From positions 1 to 64,000 of the forward strand of contig CAKTPO010000003.1 in NCBI GenBank assembly GCA_934591845.1: DNA of 64,000 nucleotides. Direction: 5' to 3'. Both the position numbers and the translations under genes were made by a program. Each line of letters begins with the position of its first letter. Positions within the stretch are counted from its first letter, which is position 1. This DNA is from an uncultured Oscillospiraceae bacterium (GTDB lineage Bacteria > Bacillota > Clostridia > Oscillospirales > Oscillospiraceae). This document shows positions 41,181-50,819 of the stretch, piece after piece. The notes below the pieces were generated by a model. It made no database searches. It worked only from the letters and a program-made list of their open reading frames with translations, and was not told the origin of the DNA.

Positions 41181-43710
41181 AAAGAGCGGACGTAAGAACT
41201 GTTGGGGCCACCGGCTGGCTTTGGCCCTGGTATTCCTGCTGCTGGCGGGCTTGGTGCTGCTGGCAGGGGTACGGTATGCCGAGTTCGTCTCCCGGACGGT
41301 ATACCGGGAAAGCGTTTCCCACTTAGGAGAAATGCTCCACCAATCCACCACCATGTTCAACGATCTGGTGCAGAAAAACATCACCTATCTGCATATGTGG
41401 GGCCGACATTTGGCCCACACAACGGATGAAGCGGCGATCCGGCTTTATGTTGAGGAAGCCCAGGAGGAGACCGGCTTTCACCAGTTTTATTTCCTGTCCT
41501 CCGAGGGCTATTACATGACCCCGGTGGGGGATACGGGCTATTTGGGGCTGCAAGGGAACCTGGAAGACCAAAGCGATCAGGGCGACGATGCGGTCATGAC
41601 TGCCGCCCTGCCAGGGAAACCCCAGATGCTGGTTCTGGTCTGTCCGGACCTGTCCGGGGTCTACCAGGGCTTTGCCTACGATGCCATTGCCGTGTCTTAT
41701 TACAATGAGGATATTGTAAAGATTCTGGATATTTCCGCCTTTGACGGCGCAACCAGCAGCTATGTGATCCACGCCGATGGCCGGGTGGTCATTGACAACG
41801 CCGCCGGGGAAAAAGAGACGGTTTACAATTTTCTTGCCATGCTGCGGGATTATTCTGACCTTTCCCAGGAGCAGTACCAGGCCCTTGCCCAGGACTTCCG
41901 GGAGGGGCATTCCGGAAACCGGATGGTACGCCTGGGGGGTACCCGGTATTATCTACTCTATGAGCAAACCTCCATAGAGGACTGGATCATGGTGGGCCTG
42001 GTTCCTGCGGACGTTGTCAACGCCGGGATGAACGACCTGCAAGCCAAAACCGTTTTGCTGGTATCGGTGGTGGTGACGCTGGCAGCGGCAATCGTCATCT
42101 ATGTGATTTTGCGAAAAAGCAACGCCAGTCTCCGGCGCAAGGACCGGGAGATCCTCTACCGGGACGAGTTGTTTGAAAAGCTCTCTTTGAACGTAGACGA
42201 TGTGTTTCTCATGCTGGATACCAATACCAACCGGGCCGACTACGTCAGCCCCAACGCCGAAAGGCTCCTGGGTCTGACGGCGGAGTCCATTAAAGAGGAT
42301 ATCCGCATCATGGAACGGCTGAACCCGGAAAATACCACGGCCCACAAGGCCGATTACCTCTATGGGCTGGTTGCCCGGGAGCAGCGGGAATGGGACTATG
42401 CCTACCTGCACCAGAAGACCGGGGAGAGGCGGTGGTTCCACATCGTGGCCATGGGAACCGAGGTAGCCGGCCGGCAGAAGTACATCCTGGTGCTCTCCGA
42501 CCGGACCGAGGACAAGCGGAGAAACCAGGCCCTCCAGGAGGCCGTCAGTGCGGCAGAAAGTGCCAACCGGGCCAAGAGCACCTTCCTGTCCAACATGTCC
42601 CACGACATCCGTACTCCCATGAACGCCATTGTGGGCTTTTCCGTTTTGGCCATCAACAATATGGACAGCAAAGAACGGGTGCGGGACTATCTGGAAAAAA
42701 TTCTGTCTTCCAGCAATCATCTGCTGTCCCTCATTAACGACATCCTGGATATGAGCCGCATTGAAAGCGGCAAAATCCAGTTGGAGGAGACGGAAGTAAA
42801 CCTGTTCCAGATTCTTAAAGACATCAAAGCCATGCTCAGCGGCCAGGTTCAGACCAAGCAGCTAAAGCTCTATGTGGAAGCCGAGGATGTGTGGAACGAG
42901 GATGTATACTGCGACAAAACACGGCTCAACCAGGTGCTATTGAACCTTCTGTCCAATGCCGTGAAGTTTACCCCGGCGGGGGGCAATATCACCCTGCGCC
43001 TGCGGCAGCTGCCCGGCACCGAAAACGGACGGGGAAGCTATGAATTCCGCATCATCGACAACGGCATCGGTATGTCGCCGGAGTTTGCCCAGCGGATTTT
43101 TGAGCCCTTTGAGCGGGAACGGAACTCCACCGTCAGCCGCATCCAGGGCACGGGCCTGGGCATGGCCATTGCCAAAAACATTGTGGATTTAATGGGCGGC
43201 ACCATCGAAGTCCATTCCCAGCCCAATAAGGGCACGGCGTTTGTGGTGCATCTGCCTTTGACCATCCAAGAGGAAAAGCCCCACCGCCAGCAGGACAACC
43301 AGGGCACACCTGAGACCCCGGAAAAGCCGGACTTCACCGGCAAGCGCATCCTCCTGGCCGAGGACAACGCCCTGAACCAGGAAATCGCCCTGACCATCCT
43401 GAGCCAGTACGGCTTCACCGTAGACCCGGTACAAAACGGCGCCGAAGCCGTAGACCGTCTCCGCACCACCCCCGCAGGCACCTACGACCTGGTGATCATG
43501 GATGTCCAAATGCCCATCATGGACGGCTACACCGCCACAAAACAAATCCGCCAAATGCACAACCCCATCCCCATCCTGGCCATGACCGCCAACGCCTTCG
43601 AAGAAGACCGGAAGAAAGCCATGGATGCAGGCATGAACGGGTTTTTGTCCAAACCCATCGTCATCGGGGAGCTGGTGAAAGCGTTGGTGAAAGCGGTGAA
43701 GAATAGTTGA
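41173..43710 (+). CDS. Membrane hybrid histidine kinase with extracellular Cache-type sensor
   Basis: 845 residues. Membrane segments at about 15-35 and 293-313 flank an extracellular dCache-like domain. Inside: PAS domain (about 330-450), HisKA with MSHDIRTPMNAIVG, HATPase with NLLSNAVKFT, DNGIGMS and GTGLGMAIAKNIV, then a receiver with MDVQMPIMDGYT (phospho-Asp) and FLSKPI. Translation is likely coupled to the lipoprotein upstream. The stop codon (TAG, 43708-43710) runs into a heptamer array. Confidence 0.92.
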   Translation: MAEKSGRKNCWGHRLALALVFLLLAGLVLLAGVRYAEFVSRTVYRESVSHLGEMLHQSTTMFNDLVQKNITYLHMWGRHLAHTTDEAAIRLYVEEAQEETGFHQFYFLSSEGYYMTPVGDTGYLGLQGNLEDQSDQGDDAVMTAALPGKPQMLVLVCPDLSGVYQGFAYDAIAVSYYNEDIVKILDISAFDGATSSYVIHADGRVVIDNAAGEKETVYNFLAMLRDYSDLSQEQYQALAQDFREGHSGNRMVRLGGTRYYLLYEQTSIEDWIMVGLVPADVVNAGMNDLQAKTVLLVSVVVTLAAAIVIYVILRKSNASLRRKDREILYRDELFEKLSLNVDDVFLMLDTNTNRADYVSPNAERLLGLTAESIKEDIRIMERLNPENTTAHKADYLYGLVAREQREWDYAYLHQKTGERRWFHIVAMGTEVAGRQKYILVLSDRTEDKRRNQALQEAVSAAESANRAKSTFLSNMSHDIRTPMNAIVGFSVLAINNMDSKERVRDYLEKILSSSNHLLSLINDILDMSRIESGKIQLEETEVNLFQILKDIKAMLSGQVQTKQLKLYVEAEDVWNEDVYCDKTRLNQVLLNLLSNAVKFTPAGGNITLRLRQLPGTENGRGSYEFRIIDNGIGMSPEFAQRIFEPFERERNSTVSRIQGTGLGMAIAKNIVDLMGGTIEVHSQPNKGTAFVVHLPLTIQEEKPHRQQDNQGTPETPEKPDFTGKRILLAEDNALNQEIALTILSQYGFTVDPVQNGAEAVDRLRTTPAGTYDLVIMDVQMPIMDGYTATKQIRQMHNPIPILAMTANAFEEDRKKAMDAGMNGFLSKPIVIGELVKALVKAVKNS

Positions 43711-44345
43711 CAGTTGACAGTTATGTTCAAATTGACAATGGACAATTGACAATTGACAATTGTTCTTAGTTGACAGTTGACAGTTGACAGTTGACAGTTA
43801 TTTTGGGGACGGACGTGTACGTTCTTAGAATCCGCTGGTTGAAAATGAAAGCCCACCAGCGAAACCGTAGGGAACGGCCTATGTGCCGTTCCGCACGTGA
43901 AAGGACGGAATTGTTACCAATAAAAACCAGACACGTCCCCCCGTTGTGTCATTCCGACCGCAGCGCAAGCGGAGTGGAGGAATCCACCACGTGGGACATA
44001 GAACCACTGCAAGATAAAACCAGCCACTTGGGAAGATTCCTCGACTCACTACCGTTCGCTCGGAATGACATGTCGGGGGGTGGTTCCGTTTTGTTTCCAC
44101 AGAGATTGTAATCGCCACGCCCCGGAACGGCACATAGGCCGTTCCCTACATACTTTATCGGACGGACTGAAATAAACAACGTTGGTCGCTCCAATAATTG
44201 TCCATTGTCCATTGTCAATTGTCAATTTACCCGCCGTTCCCTACATACTTTAACGGACGGGTCAAAATGAACAACGTTGGTCGCCCCAATAACTGTCAAC
44301 TGTCAACTGTCCACTGTCAACTAAGAAAATTGTCAATTGTCAATT
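43707..44345. repeat. Composite repeat island 3
   Basis: Forward heptamers 43707-43801 in four blocks; palindrome copies 43871-43892 and 44124-44145 (opposite orientations); the TGTCATTCCGA-bounded module in reverse orientation (43947-44070); two copies of the ACATACTTTAACGGACGG / AACAACGTTGGTCG unit (about 44149-44190 and 44237-44285), the second probably a local duplication; reverse heptamers 44199-44228 and 44292-44345. Ends 46 bases before proB. Confidence 0.85.
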
Positions 44346-44391
44346 TCCCCGTTCCGCCCCATCTACATCCCACTTCCAGGAGGAAAAACAT

Positions 44392-45165
44392 ATGCGTATC
44401 GTCATCAAAATCGGCACCACCACCCTTGCCCATCCTACCGGGCACCTGAATATCCGGCGGGTGGAGGAACTTTGTAATGTTATGAGCGACATCAAAAATG
44501 CCGGCCATGAATTGATACTGGTTTCCTCCGGGGCCATTGGTATGGGGGTGGGGAAACTGGGGCTGCGGCAGCGGCCACGGGATATTCCCGGGAAACAGGC
44601 AGCGGCGGCAGTGGGCCAGTGTGAGCTCATGTATATCTATGACAAGCTGTTCAGCGAATACCACCACACCGTGGCCCAGCTGCTGATCACCGGGGAGGAC
44701 ACCGCAAGTGTGCCCCGACGGCTGAATTTTACCAATACCCTGAACCGGCTGCTGGAACTGGGGGCCTTGCCCATCATCAATGAAAACGACACCGTGGCAA
44801 CGGATGAAATCGTCATCGGGGACAATGACACCCTGGCTGCCATCGTGGCCCGGTGTGTCCAGGCAGACTTGCTGATACTGCTGTCTGACATTGACGGGCT
44901 TTATACCGCCGACCCCCACACCCACCCGGAAGCGACGCTTCTGACCCATGTTTCCAGAATCGATGACCGTATCCGGGATTTGGCCGGGGTCAGCAATTCC
45001 GGCCAGGGTACCGGGGGCATGGTCACCAAACTCCATGCGGCGGAAATCTGCCTGGACTGCGGCTGCACCATGGTCATTGCCAATGGCAACGACCCCAAAA
45101 AACTCTATGATATTCTGGATGGAAAACCGGTAGGCACCACATTCTCAGAGGAGGAACGGCTATGA
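44392..45165 (+). CDS. proB: Glutamate 5-kinase, short form without PUA domain
   Basis: 257 residues. Amino-acid-kinase fold: [44 protein letters not shown]-like [12 protein letters not shown], and [14 protein letters not shown]. The C-terminal PUA domain of the ~370-residue form is absent, as in several Firmicutes; the protein ends soon after the kinase domain. Phosphorylates glutamate, first step to proline. Start has CCAGGAGG upstream; first gene of proBAC. Confidence 0.95.
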   Translation: MRIVIKIGTTTLAHPTGHLNIRRVEELCNVMSDIKNAGHELILVSSGAIGMGVGKLGLRQRPRDIPGKQAAAAVGQCELMYIYDKLFSEYHHTVAQLLITGEDTASVPRRLNFTNTLNRLLELGALPIINENDTVATDEIVIGDNDTLAAIVARCVQADLLILLSDIDGLYTADPHTHPEATLLTHVSRIDDRIRDLAGVSNSGQGTGGMVTKLHAAEICLDCGCTMVIANGNDPKKLYDILDGKPVGTTFSEEERL

Positions 45166-46400
45166 ACGAACTGTTGCAGCGGGCCAAAAACGCCAAGGGG
45201 AACGTTGCCGCCCTGACGACCCAGGAAAAGAACAACGCCTTAAACGCCATGGCCCAAGGCCTGCTTTCCCACCAGGAGGACATTTTAGCGGCCAACGAGC
45301 TGGACTTCCAGGCCGCCCAGAGCCATATTTCTCCCGTGATGCTGGACCGGCTGAAACTGACCCCGGAGCGCATCGCCGCCATGGCCCAGGGCATCCGGGA
45401 TTTGATCCCCTTGCCGGACCCGGTGGGCAGGATTTTGGACAGCCACACCCGGCCCGATGGGCTGAAAATTCAAAAGGTATCCGTCCCCATGGGGGTGGTG
45501 GCCATTATCTACGAAAGCCGCCCCAACGTTACCAGTGACGCCGCGGCCCTGGCCCTCAAAAGCGGCAATGTCTGCGTACTCAGAAGCGGCAAAGAGGCCT
45601 TCCGCAGTGCCAAGGCCATTGTGGAGGCCCTGCGCTCCGGGCTACAGGCCCAGGGCGTGACCCCCGATGCGGTGAATCTGGTGGAGGACACCTCCCGGGA
45701 AAGTGCCAGGGAGTTGATGACCGCCAACGGCTATATTGACCTGCTGATCCCCCGGGGCGGGGCAGGGCTCATTCAGGCCTGTGTCACCACCGCCACGGTT
45801 CCCTGTATCGCCACCGGCACGGGCATCTGCCATGTGTATGTGGAAAAAACAGCGGATCTGACCATGGCCCTGAACATCGTGGAAAACGCCAAAACCAGCC
45901 GCCCCAGCGTGTGCAACGCCGAGGAGGTGCTGCTGGTGGACAAAGAGATCGCCCCGGTGTTTCTGCCCATGCTCTATGACCGGCTGGTAGTCCAGCGGGA
46001 AAGACCGGTGGAACTGCGGCTGGACGAAACGGCCCAAAGCATCATCCCCGGAACCCCCGCGGGAGACCGGGACTTTGATACGGAATTCTTGGACTACATT
46101 CTGGCCGTCCGGTGTGTTGCCGGGGTAGAGGAAGCGGTCTGCCACATTGCCGCCCACTCCACCGGCCACAGCGAGGCCATTGTCACCAGGGATCCCCAGG
46201 CGGAAGCCTATTTTACCGCTTTTGTTGACAGTGCGGCGGTATATGTCAACGCCTCCACCCGGTTTACCGACGGGGGGGAATTCGGCCTGGGCTGCGAAAT
46301 GGGCATCTCCACCCAGAAGCTCCACGCCCGGGGCCCCATGGGCTTGCAGGAGCTGACCACTTACAAATACATCATCCACGGAAACGGAAATATCCGTTAA
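45162..46400 (+). CDS. proA: Gamma-glutamyl phosphate reductase
   Basis: 412 residues. Aldehyde-dehydrogenase fold with [20 protein letters not shown] near the N-terminus, the catalytic Cys in [18 protein letters not shown] and C-terminal [21 protein letters not shown]. Overlaps proB by 4 bases (ATGA), so translation is coupled. NADPH-dependent reduction to glutamate semialdehyde. Confidence 0.97.
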   Translation: MNELLQRAKNAKGNVAALTTQEKNNALNAMAQGLLSHQEDILAANELDFQAAQSHISPVMLDRLKLTPERIAAMAQGIRDLIPLPDPVGRILDSHTRPDGLKIQKVSVPMGVVAIIYESRPNVTSDAAALALKSGNVCVLRSGKEAFRSAKAIVEALRSGLQAQGVTPDAVNLVEDTSRESARELMTANGYIDLLIPRGGAGLIQACVTTATVPCIATGTGICHVYVEKTADLTMALNIVENAKTSRPSVCNAEEVLLVDKEIAPVFLPMLYDRLVVQRERPVELRLDETAQSIIPGTPAGDRDFDTEFLDYILAVRCVAGVEEAVCHIAAHSTGHSEAIVTRDPQAEAYFTAFVDSAAVYVNASTRFTDGGEFGLGCEMGISTQKLHARGPMGLQELTTYKYIIHGNGNIR

Positions 46401-46412
46401 GGAGGAAGCTTT

Positions 46413-47195
46413 ATGAAGTATGGATTTATCGGCTGCGGCAATATGGGCGGGGCGGTGGCCAAGTCCCTGAGCCACAACACCGGGGACATTCTGGTCAGCG
46501 ACCGCTCGGGGAAGGCCCGGGCACTGGCAGAGGAATGGGGCATCGGGTATTCGGACGTTTCCCATATTGCCGCCAACTGTGACCGGATTTTTATTGCTGT
46601 CAAGCCCCATATGGTCAAAGAGGTGCTAAGCCCCTTGCAGGAAGTTCTGGCCCAGCGGAAGCCCCTGCTCATCACCATGGCGGCAGGCATCTCCATGGAA
46701 GACCTGGAAGCCATGGCAGGAACCCGGCTTCCCATCATCCGCATGATTCCCAATACCCCCACGGCCATGGGCAAGGGCGTGATCCCCTACTGCTATAACG
46801 ATCTGGTGGACGGGAAGACCCTGGAAGACTGGCGGCGGGACATGGGCTTCTGCGGCCTGTTAGACCCCCTGGAGGAGCGGCTGATGGATGCGGCCAGTGC
46901 CCTGTCCGGCAGCGGCCCGGCCTTCTGCTATATGTTTGCCGAAGCCCTGGCCGACGGCGCCGTGGCCTGCGGCCTGCCCAGAGCCAAGGCCATGGAGTAC
47001 GCCGCCATGACCCTGGCCGGGGCAGCGGAAATGCTGCTGGCCACAGGAAAACACCCCGGGGCCCTGAAAGATGCGGTCTGCTCCCCCGGCGGCAGCACCA
47101 TCGTGGGGGTCCAGACCCTGGAAACAAAAGGCTTCCGTGGTGCCGCCATGGAATGCGTGATGAATACCTACCAGAAAAACAAAGATTTGCTGTAA
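46413..47195 (+). CDS. proC: Pyrroline-5-carboxylate reductase
   Basis: 260 residues. N-terminal GFIGCGNMGGAVAKSL NADPH motif; C-terminal ALSGSGPAFCYMFAEALADG and DAVCSPGGSTIVGVQTLE signature (LRD-x-V-SPGG-T type). Last step of proline synthesis. Follows proA by 12 bases with GGAGG; ends at a terminator. Confidence 0.97.
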   Translation: MKYGFIGCGNMGGAVAKSLSHNTGDILVSDRSGKARALAEEWGIGYSDVSHIAANCDRIFIAVKPHMVKEVLSPLQEVLAQRKPLLITMAAGISMEDLEAMAGTRLPIIRMIPNTPTAMGKGVIPYCYNDLVDGKTLEDWRRDMGFCGLLDPLEERLMDAASALSGSGPAFCYMFAEALADGAVACGLPRAKAMEYAAMTLAGAAEMLLATGKHPGALKDAVCSPGGSTIVGVQTLETKGFRGAAMECVMNTYQKNKDLL

Positions 47196-47198
47196 AAA

Positions 47199-47240
47199 GA
47201 CCCCCGGACCGGCCAAAACAAACCGGTCTGGGGGTTTTAT
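47199..47240 (+). terminator. Terminator of proBAC
   Basis: Stem CCCCCGGACCGG/CCGGTCTGGGGG (one wobble) followed by TTTTAT. Confidence 0.85.
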
Positions 47241-47276
47241 GAAATTGCCCCACTGGGAATGGGCAACGGCGGGAAA

Positions 47277-47304
47277 ATTGTCAATTGTCAATTGTTCATT
47301 GTTA
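47277..47304 (-). repeat. Short reverse heptamer array
   Basis: Four reverse heptamers (ATTGTCA units, the last degenerate), 28 bases beyond the stop of the leftward flippase gene. No forward partner nearby. Confidence 0.75.
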
Positions 47305-47331
47305 ATTTCCCAGCCGTCTTCCCCACTTCCT

Positions 47332-48834
47332 TTACCCCCGGTGGAACTTCCCTTTCAGTACGCCGCCTACAAAGCGGGCGGAGGTGGGGTTTGCCAGGAA
47401 GCCCAGGGTGTAGTATACCGCCAGAGAAATGGGGGTCAGAATGATGCCCCACAGGAAGAATGTGGCGTATCCCGTGATGTGGGGGGCCCAGAACCGGCCC
47501 AGGAAGACGATGAGAAAGAACAGGGCAAAGTAGCTCAGCACCGTAATATAGGAACGGCGGGGGGAGCGGCCCAGAATGGTTTTGTTGCCGTAGATGATGA
47601 TGTCGTTGGTTCGGTACAGCAGGGCCGCCAGAGTGCCCAGCAGGCAGCCGTAGATCCCCAGTTTCCACACAAGCAATATACTGACGGATAGATTGATGAC
47701 CGCCTCAGCAATGGCCCGGGGAATGGTCTGGGTGGCGTGGAAGGCCAGACTGATCAGGTTGTTCTCCGTAGAGCGGCTACAGGAAAACAGATTGCACAGG
47801 CAGAACAGCATGGGCAGATAGGGATCTAAGTAGGCGATGTCGGTAATGCCCGCCGTGTACAGGCCGATGAAACTGGGGGTCAGCAGGTAGCACACGGTCA
47901 TAAGCCCGAATACAAAGCCCAGATAGCAGGTGTTGTAGGTGTCGTGCAGCAGCAGATACTTGTCCCGGTCGGAGTTGTAGGCCAGCCCCAGATTGAACTT
48001 TACACCGCTGAAAGCCGTGTTGATAACCCGCAAAACGCTGAAAAACACCAGATTGTAAATGGAATACACACTGCTAACTTTCAGCCCGCACAGAAGCCCC
48101 AGCAGCACCACATCGGTATTGTTGAAAACCACATACACCACATGGTGCAGCAAAAATGCCCCCCGCTGCTGCAATTTGACCTGAGGATTATACTGGTTCC
48201 GGTCCATCCAGGGGTAGTGCCGCCGGAAGTAGATAAAGTAAACGGTGACAGACAGCAGGCTGATGCCAAAATAGGCCAGCTGCAACAGGACGATGTTCAC
48301 CCGCAGATTTACCAGAATGATCTTGGCCAGACTGGTCAGCACCGTGGTCACCAGGGTCAGGTTGTTCTGCACATACTCCTTGCCCTCGGCAGATAGCAGG
48401 CTGGTCATTCCCGCCACCACATAGAAATTGAGAATGCTGGCGCAGCCTTGCAGCAGTGTCACCAGGGCCACGGCGGTGCGGCTGATGTCCGTCCGCAGTA
48501 AAAAGGGCAGGCAGCCCGTCAGAACCAGGACCCCCAGGCCGTAGAGCATGGCGCAGCGGTGGAAATACCGCTTGGTGGCGGTGAGAATCTCATTGATGCT
48601 CTGGTGGTCGTCCCGGCTGACGGGGCCGTAAAGGGCCTGTAGAGCCGAGGTGGCAATGCCCGCCTCCACCAGAGACAGATAGGTATAGATGTTATTCAGG
48701 GTGTTGAACAGCCCGTTGACCTCCGAACCGTAGCTCTGCAAAATCAGCCGGGGGATCACCAGCCCCAGCGCCAGCGTGATCAGCTGGGTGCCGATGCCGA
48801 AAATCAGATTGTAGACGGTTTTTTTGAATTTCAT
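47332..48834 (-). CDS. Polysaccharide/lipid-linked oligosaccharide flippase (MOP family, Wzx-like)
   Basis: 500 residues with 12 or more hydrophobic segments. N-terminus FGIGTQLITLALGLVIPRLI, then GSEVNGLFNTLNNIYTYLSL, as in polysaccharide-exporter MOP proteins. Likely flips a lipid-linked glycan. Overlaps the aminotransferase gene by 4 bases; an O-antigen-ligase-like gene at 56005-57351 could act in the same glycan pathway, though not in the same operon. Confidence 0.8.
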   Translation of the reverse strand: MKFKKTVYNLIFGIGTQLITLALGLVIPRLILQSYGSEVNGLFNTLNNIYTYLSLVEAGIATSALQALYGPVSRDDHQSINEILTATKRYFHRCAMLYGLGVLVLTGCLPFLLRTDISRTAVALVTLLQGCASILNFYVVAGMTSLLSAEGKEYVQNNLTLVTTVLTSLAKIILVNLRVNIVLLQLAYFGISLLSVTVYFIYFRRHYPWMDRNQYNPQVKLQQRGAFLLHHVVYVVFNNTDVVLLGLLCGLKVSSVYSIYNLVFFSVLRVINTAFSGVKFNLGLAYNSDRDKYLLLHDTYNTCYLGFVFGLMTVCYLLTPSFIGLYTAGITDIAYLDPYLPMLFCLCNLFSCSRSTENNLISLAFHATQTIPRAIAEAVINLSVSILLVWKLGIYGCLLGTLAALLYRTNDIIIYGNKTILGRSPRRSYITVLSYFALFFLIVFLGRFWAPHITGYATFFLWGIILTPISLAVYYTLGFLANPTSARFVGGVLKGKFHRG

Positions 48835-50015
48835 GGATGCTCCTTGTGGAATAGTTCCTTGAACACCGGCAGACTGTTTTGAATCATTTCATAGCTGACA
48901 CAGTAGCAAATGCGGAAATAGCCGGGGCAGCCAAAGCCGTCGCCGGGAACCAGCAGCAGATCTTTTTTCTTGGCCCGTTCCGAAAAGGCCACTGCATCGC
49001 CCCCCGGGGCCTTGATGAAAAGGTAAAAGGCCCCCTTGGGCTCCGGCATTTCGTAGCCCATGGCGGTAAGGCCCTCATAGAGGGCCCGACGGTTCCGGTC
49101 GTAGCTTTGTAAGTCCGGGCCCAGAGCGGCGCAGCGGGCAATGACCTTTTGCATCAGGCTGTTGGCGCACACATGGCCGCAGGCCCGGGCGGCACCGGCC
49201 ACGGCAGACAGCAGGGCCTTCTGGTCGGTGGCCTCCCGGGGGACATAGACATAGCCAATGCGCTCTCCCGGCAAAGACAGGCTCTTGGAATAGGAGTAGC
49301 AAATGACGGTATCCCGGTAAATGCCGGGGACAAAGGGCACTTCCACCCCGTAGGCCAGCTCCCGATAGGGCTCGTCGGAAATCAGATAAATGGGGTGGCC
49401 GTATTCCCTGGACTTTTCTTCCAGAATCCGAGCCAGGGCCTGCAGGGTTTCCCGGCTGTAGACCACGCCGCTGGGATTGTTGGGGGAATTGATCAGCACC
49501 GCCTGGGTATGCTGGTTCAGCATTTCTTCCAGCAGGGGCAGCCGGATCTGGAACCCCGGCACATCCGGGGGCACCACCCGGAACTGTAATCCCGCCTCCT
49601 GGGCAAAGGGCTTGTACTCCGGGAAGTAGGGCGCAATGGCCAGGATTTCCCCCTGAGGGATTGCCAGAGCTTTGAACACCGCCACCAGTTCCGGGGCCGC
49701 GCCACCGGCAATAAAAAAGTCCTCCGGGGCGGCGTTGGCATCAAAGCGGCGGTTCAAATCCTGAGCAATGGCCGCCCGGGTTTCCAGGTCTCCCACGGCA
49801 GAGGTATAGCCGTGAACTTCCAGAGAGGGCAGCTCCCGTACAATGTCACAGATGGCCCGGTTTACTTCCTCCGGGGCGGGGATGGAGGGGTTTCCCAGAG
49901 AGTAGTCAAATACATGCTCCGGCCCCACAATGGCGGCTCTGGCCCGACCGTATTCAAAAAGCTCCCGGATGCAGGATCGGTTGGCCCCCAGGGCATAGGC
50001 GTTTTGGTTCAGCAT
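48831..50015 (-). CDS. PLP-dependent aminotransferase, fold type I
   Basis: 394 residues. Conserved blocks: FDYSLGNPSIPAPEEV, HGYTSAVGDLETRAAIAQ, NSPNNPSGVVYS, YLISDEPYREL and CYSYSKSLSLPGERIGYVYV with the PLP lysine. Aspartate/alanine-type class I/II aminotransferase; substrate unknown. Middle gene of tatD-aminotransferase-flippase, 3 bases after tatD. Confidence 0.9.
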   Translation of the reverse strand: MLNQNAYALGANRSCIRELFEYGRARAAIVGPEHVFDYSLGNPSIPAPEEVNRAICDIVRELPSLEVHGYTSAVGDLETRAAIAQDLNRRFDANAAPEDFFIAGGAAPELVAVFKALAIPQGEILAIAPYFPEYKPFAQEAGLQFRVVPPDVPGFQIRLPLLEEMLNQHTQAVLINSPNNPSGVVYSRETLQALARILEEKSREYGHPIYLISDEPYRELAYGVEVPFVPGIYRDTVICYSYSKSLSLPGERIGYVYVPREATDQKALLSAVAGAARACGHVCANSLMQKVIARCAALGPDLQSYDRNRRALYEGLTAMGYEMPEPKGAFYLFIKAPGGDAVAFSERAKKKDLLLVPGDGFGCPGYFRICYCVSYEMIQNSLPVFKELFHKEHP

Positions 50016-50018
50016 TTT

Positions 50019-50792
50019 TTATTCGCCTCCAATGCGGTATAGACGTTTTCCGTTTTCATAGGTAATGGCCTGGGCCTCCTCAGGGGGAACGCCCCAGAGC
50101 TCCCCCAGGGCCTGGGCCATGCGGTAGAGCCTGGTAGGGTCATTGCGCTTGCCCCGGAAGGGTTCCGGGGACATATAGGGGCAGTCCGTTTCAATGACCA
50201 CCCGATCCCGGGGGACGGCTGCCGCCGCTTCCAACGCCCTGCGGGCATTGCGGAAGGTCAGCACTCCGGTAAAGCCTACATAATATCCCTTATTCACCAG
50301 CCACTTGGCCATTTCCGCAGAGCCGGAGAAGCAGTGAAACACCCCCTGAACCTGGGGAAAGTCGGAAACGATCTGCATCCCATCCTGGTGGGCCTCCCGC
50401 TCATGGACAATGACCGGAAGCTGTACTTCCCGGGCCAGCTCCATTTGCAGCCGGAACGCCCGCTGCTGAATGTCCCGGGGGATGTCCTCATAGTGATAGT
50501 CCAGCCCGATTTCCCCAATGGCCCTGATTTTGGGATTCTCCCGGCAAAGGGCACGGTAGGCATCCAGTGTAGCCTCGTCCACCTCGTCCGCCACATCCGG
50601 GTGAGAGCCAACGGCGGCATAAATATAAGGATAGGCCCGGCTCAGTTTACTTGCCGCCCGGGAAGAAGCCAGACTGCACCCGGGATTCATCAATAGCCCA
50701 ACCTGCGCATCAGGCAGCCCCCGGGAGAGCAGCTCCTCCCGGTCCACATCAAAAGCCCGGTCATCCATATGGGCGTGGGTGTCAAATAGCAT
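50019..50792 (-). CDS. tatD: TatD-family metal-dependent hydrolase (DNase)
   Basis: 257 residues from the ATG at 50792, with AAAGGA upstream. The frame stays open further into the repeat island but those residues are encoded by heptamers and are not genuine. Metal ligands: DTHAHMDD, EIGLDYHY, PVIVHEREAH, HCFSG and ETDCPYMSPEP. Likely 3'-5' exonuclease or D-aminoacyl-type hydrolase role as in TatD. First gene of a three-gene leftward operon. Confidence 0.93.
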   Translation of the reverse strand: MLFDTHAHMDDRAFDVDREELLSRGLPDAQVGLLMNPGCSLASSRAASKLSRAYPYIYAAVGSHPDVADEVDEATLDAYRALCRENPKIRAIGEIGLDYHYEDIPRDIQQRAFRLQMELAREVQLPVIVHEREAHQDGMQIVSDFPQVQGVFHCFSGSAEMAKWLVNKGYYVGFTGVLTFRNARRALEAAAAVPRDRVVIETDCPYMSPEPFRGKRNDPTRLYRMAQALGELWGVPPEEAQAITYENGKRLYRIGGE

Positions 50793-50819
50793 AAGTATGA
50801 TCCTTTCGGGAAGGTATTT

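Noticed and set aside
44199..44391. Riboswitch or T-box leader before proB
   Set aside because: The sequence upstream is repeat-island material; no T-box, specifier loop or known aptamer pattern is visible.
47239..47691. Plus-strand gene of 150 codons after proC
   Set aside because: It overlaps the heptamer array and the 3' end of the flippase in antisense and has no recognisable features.
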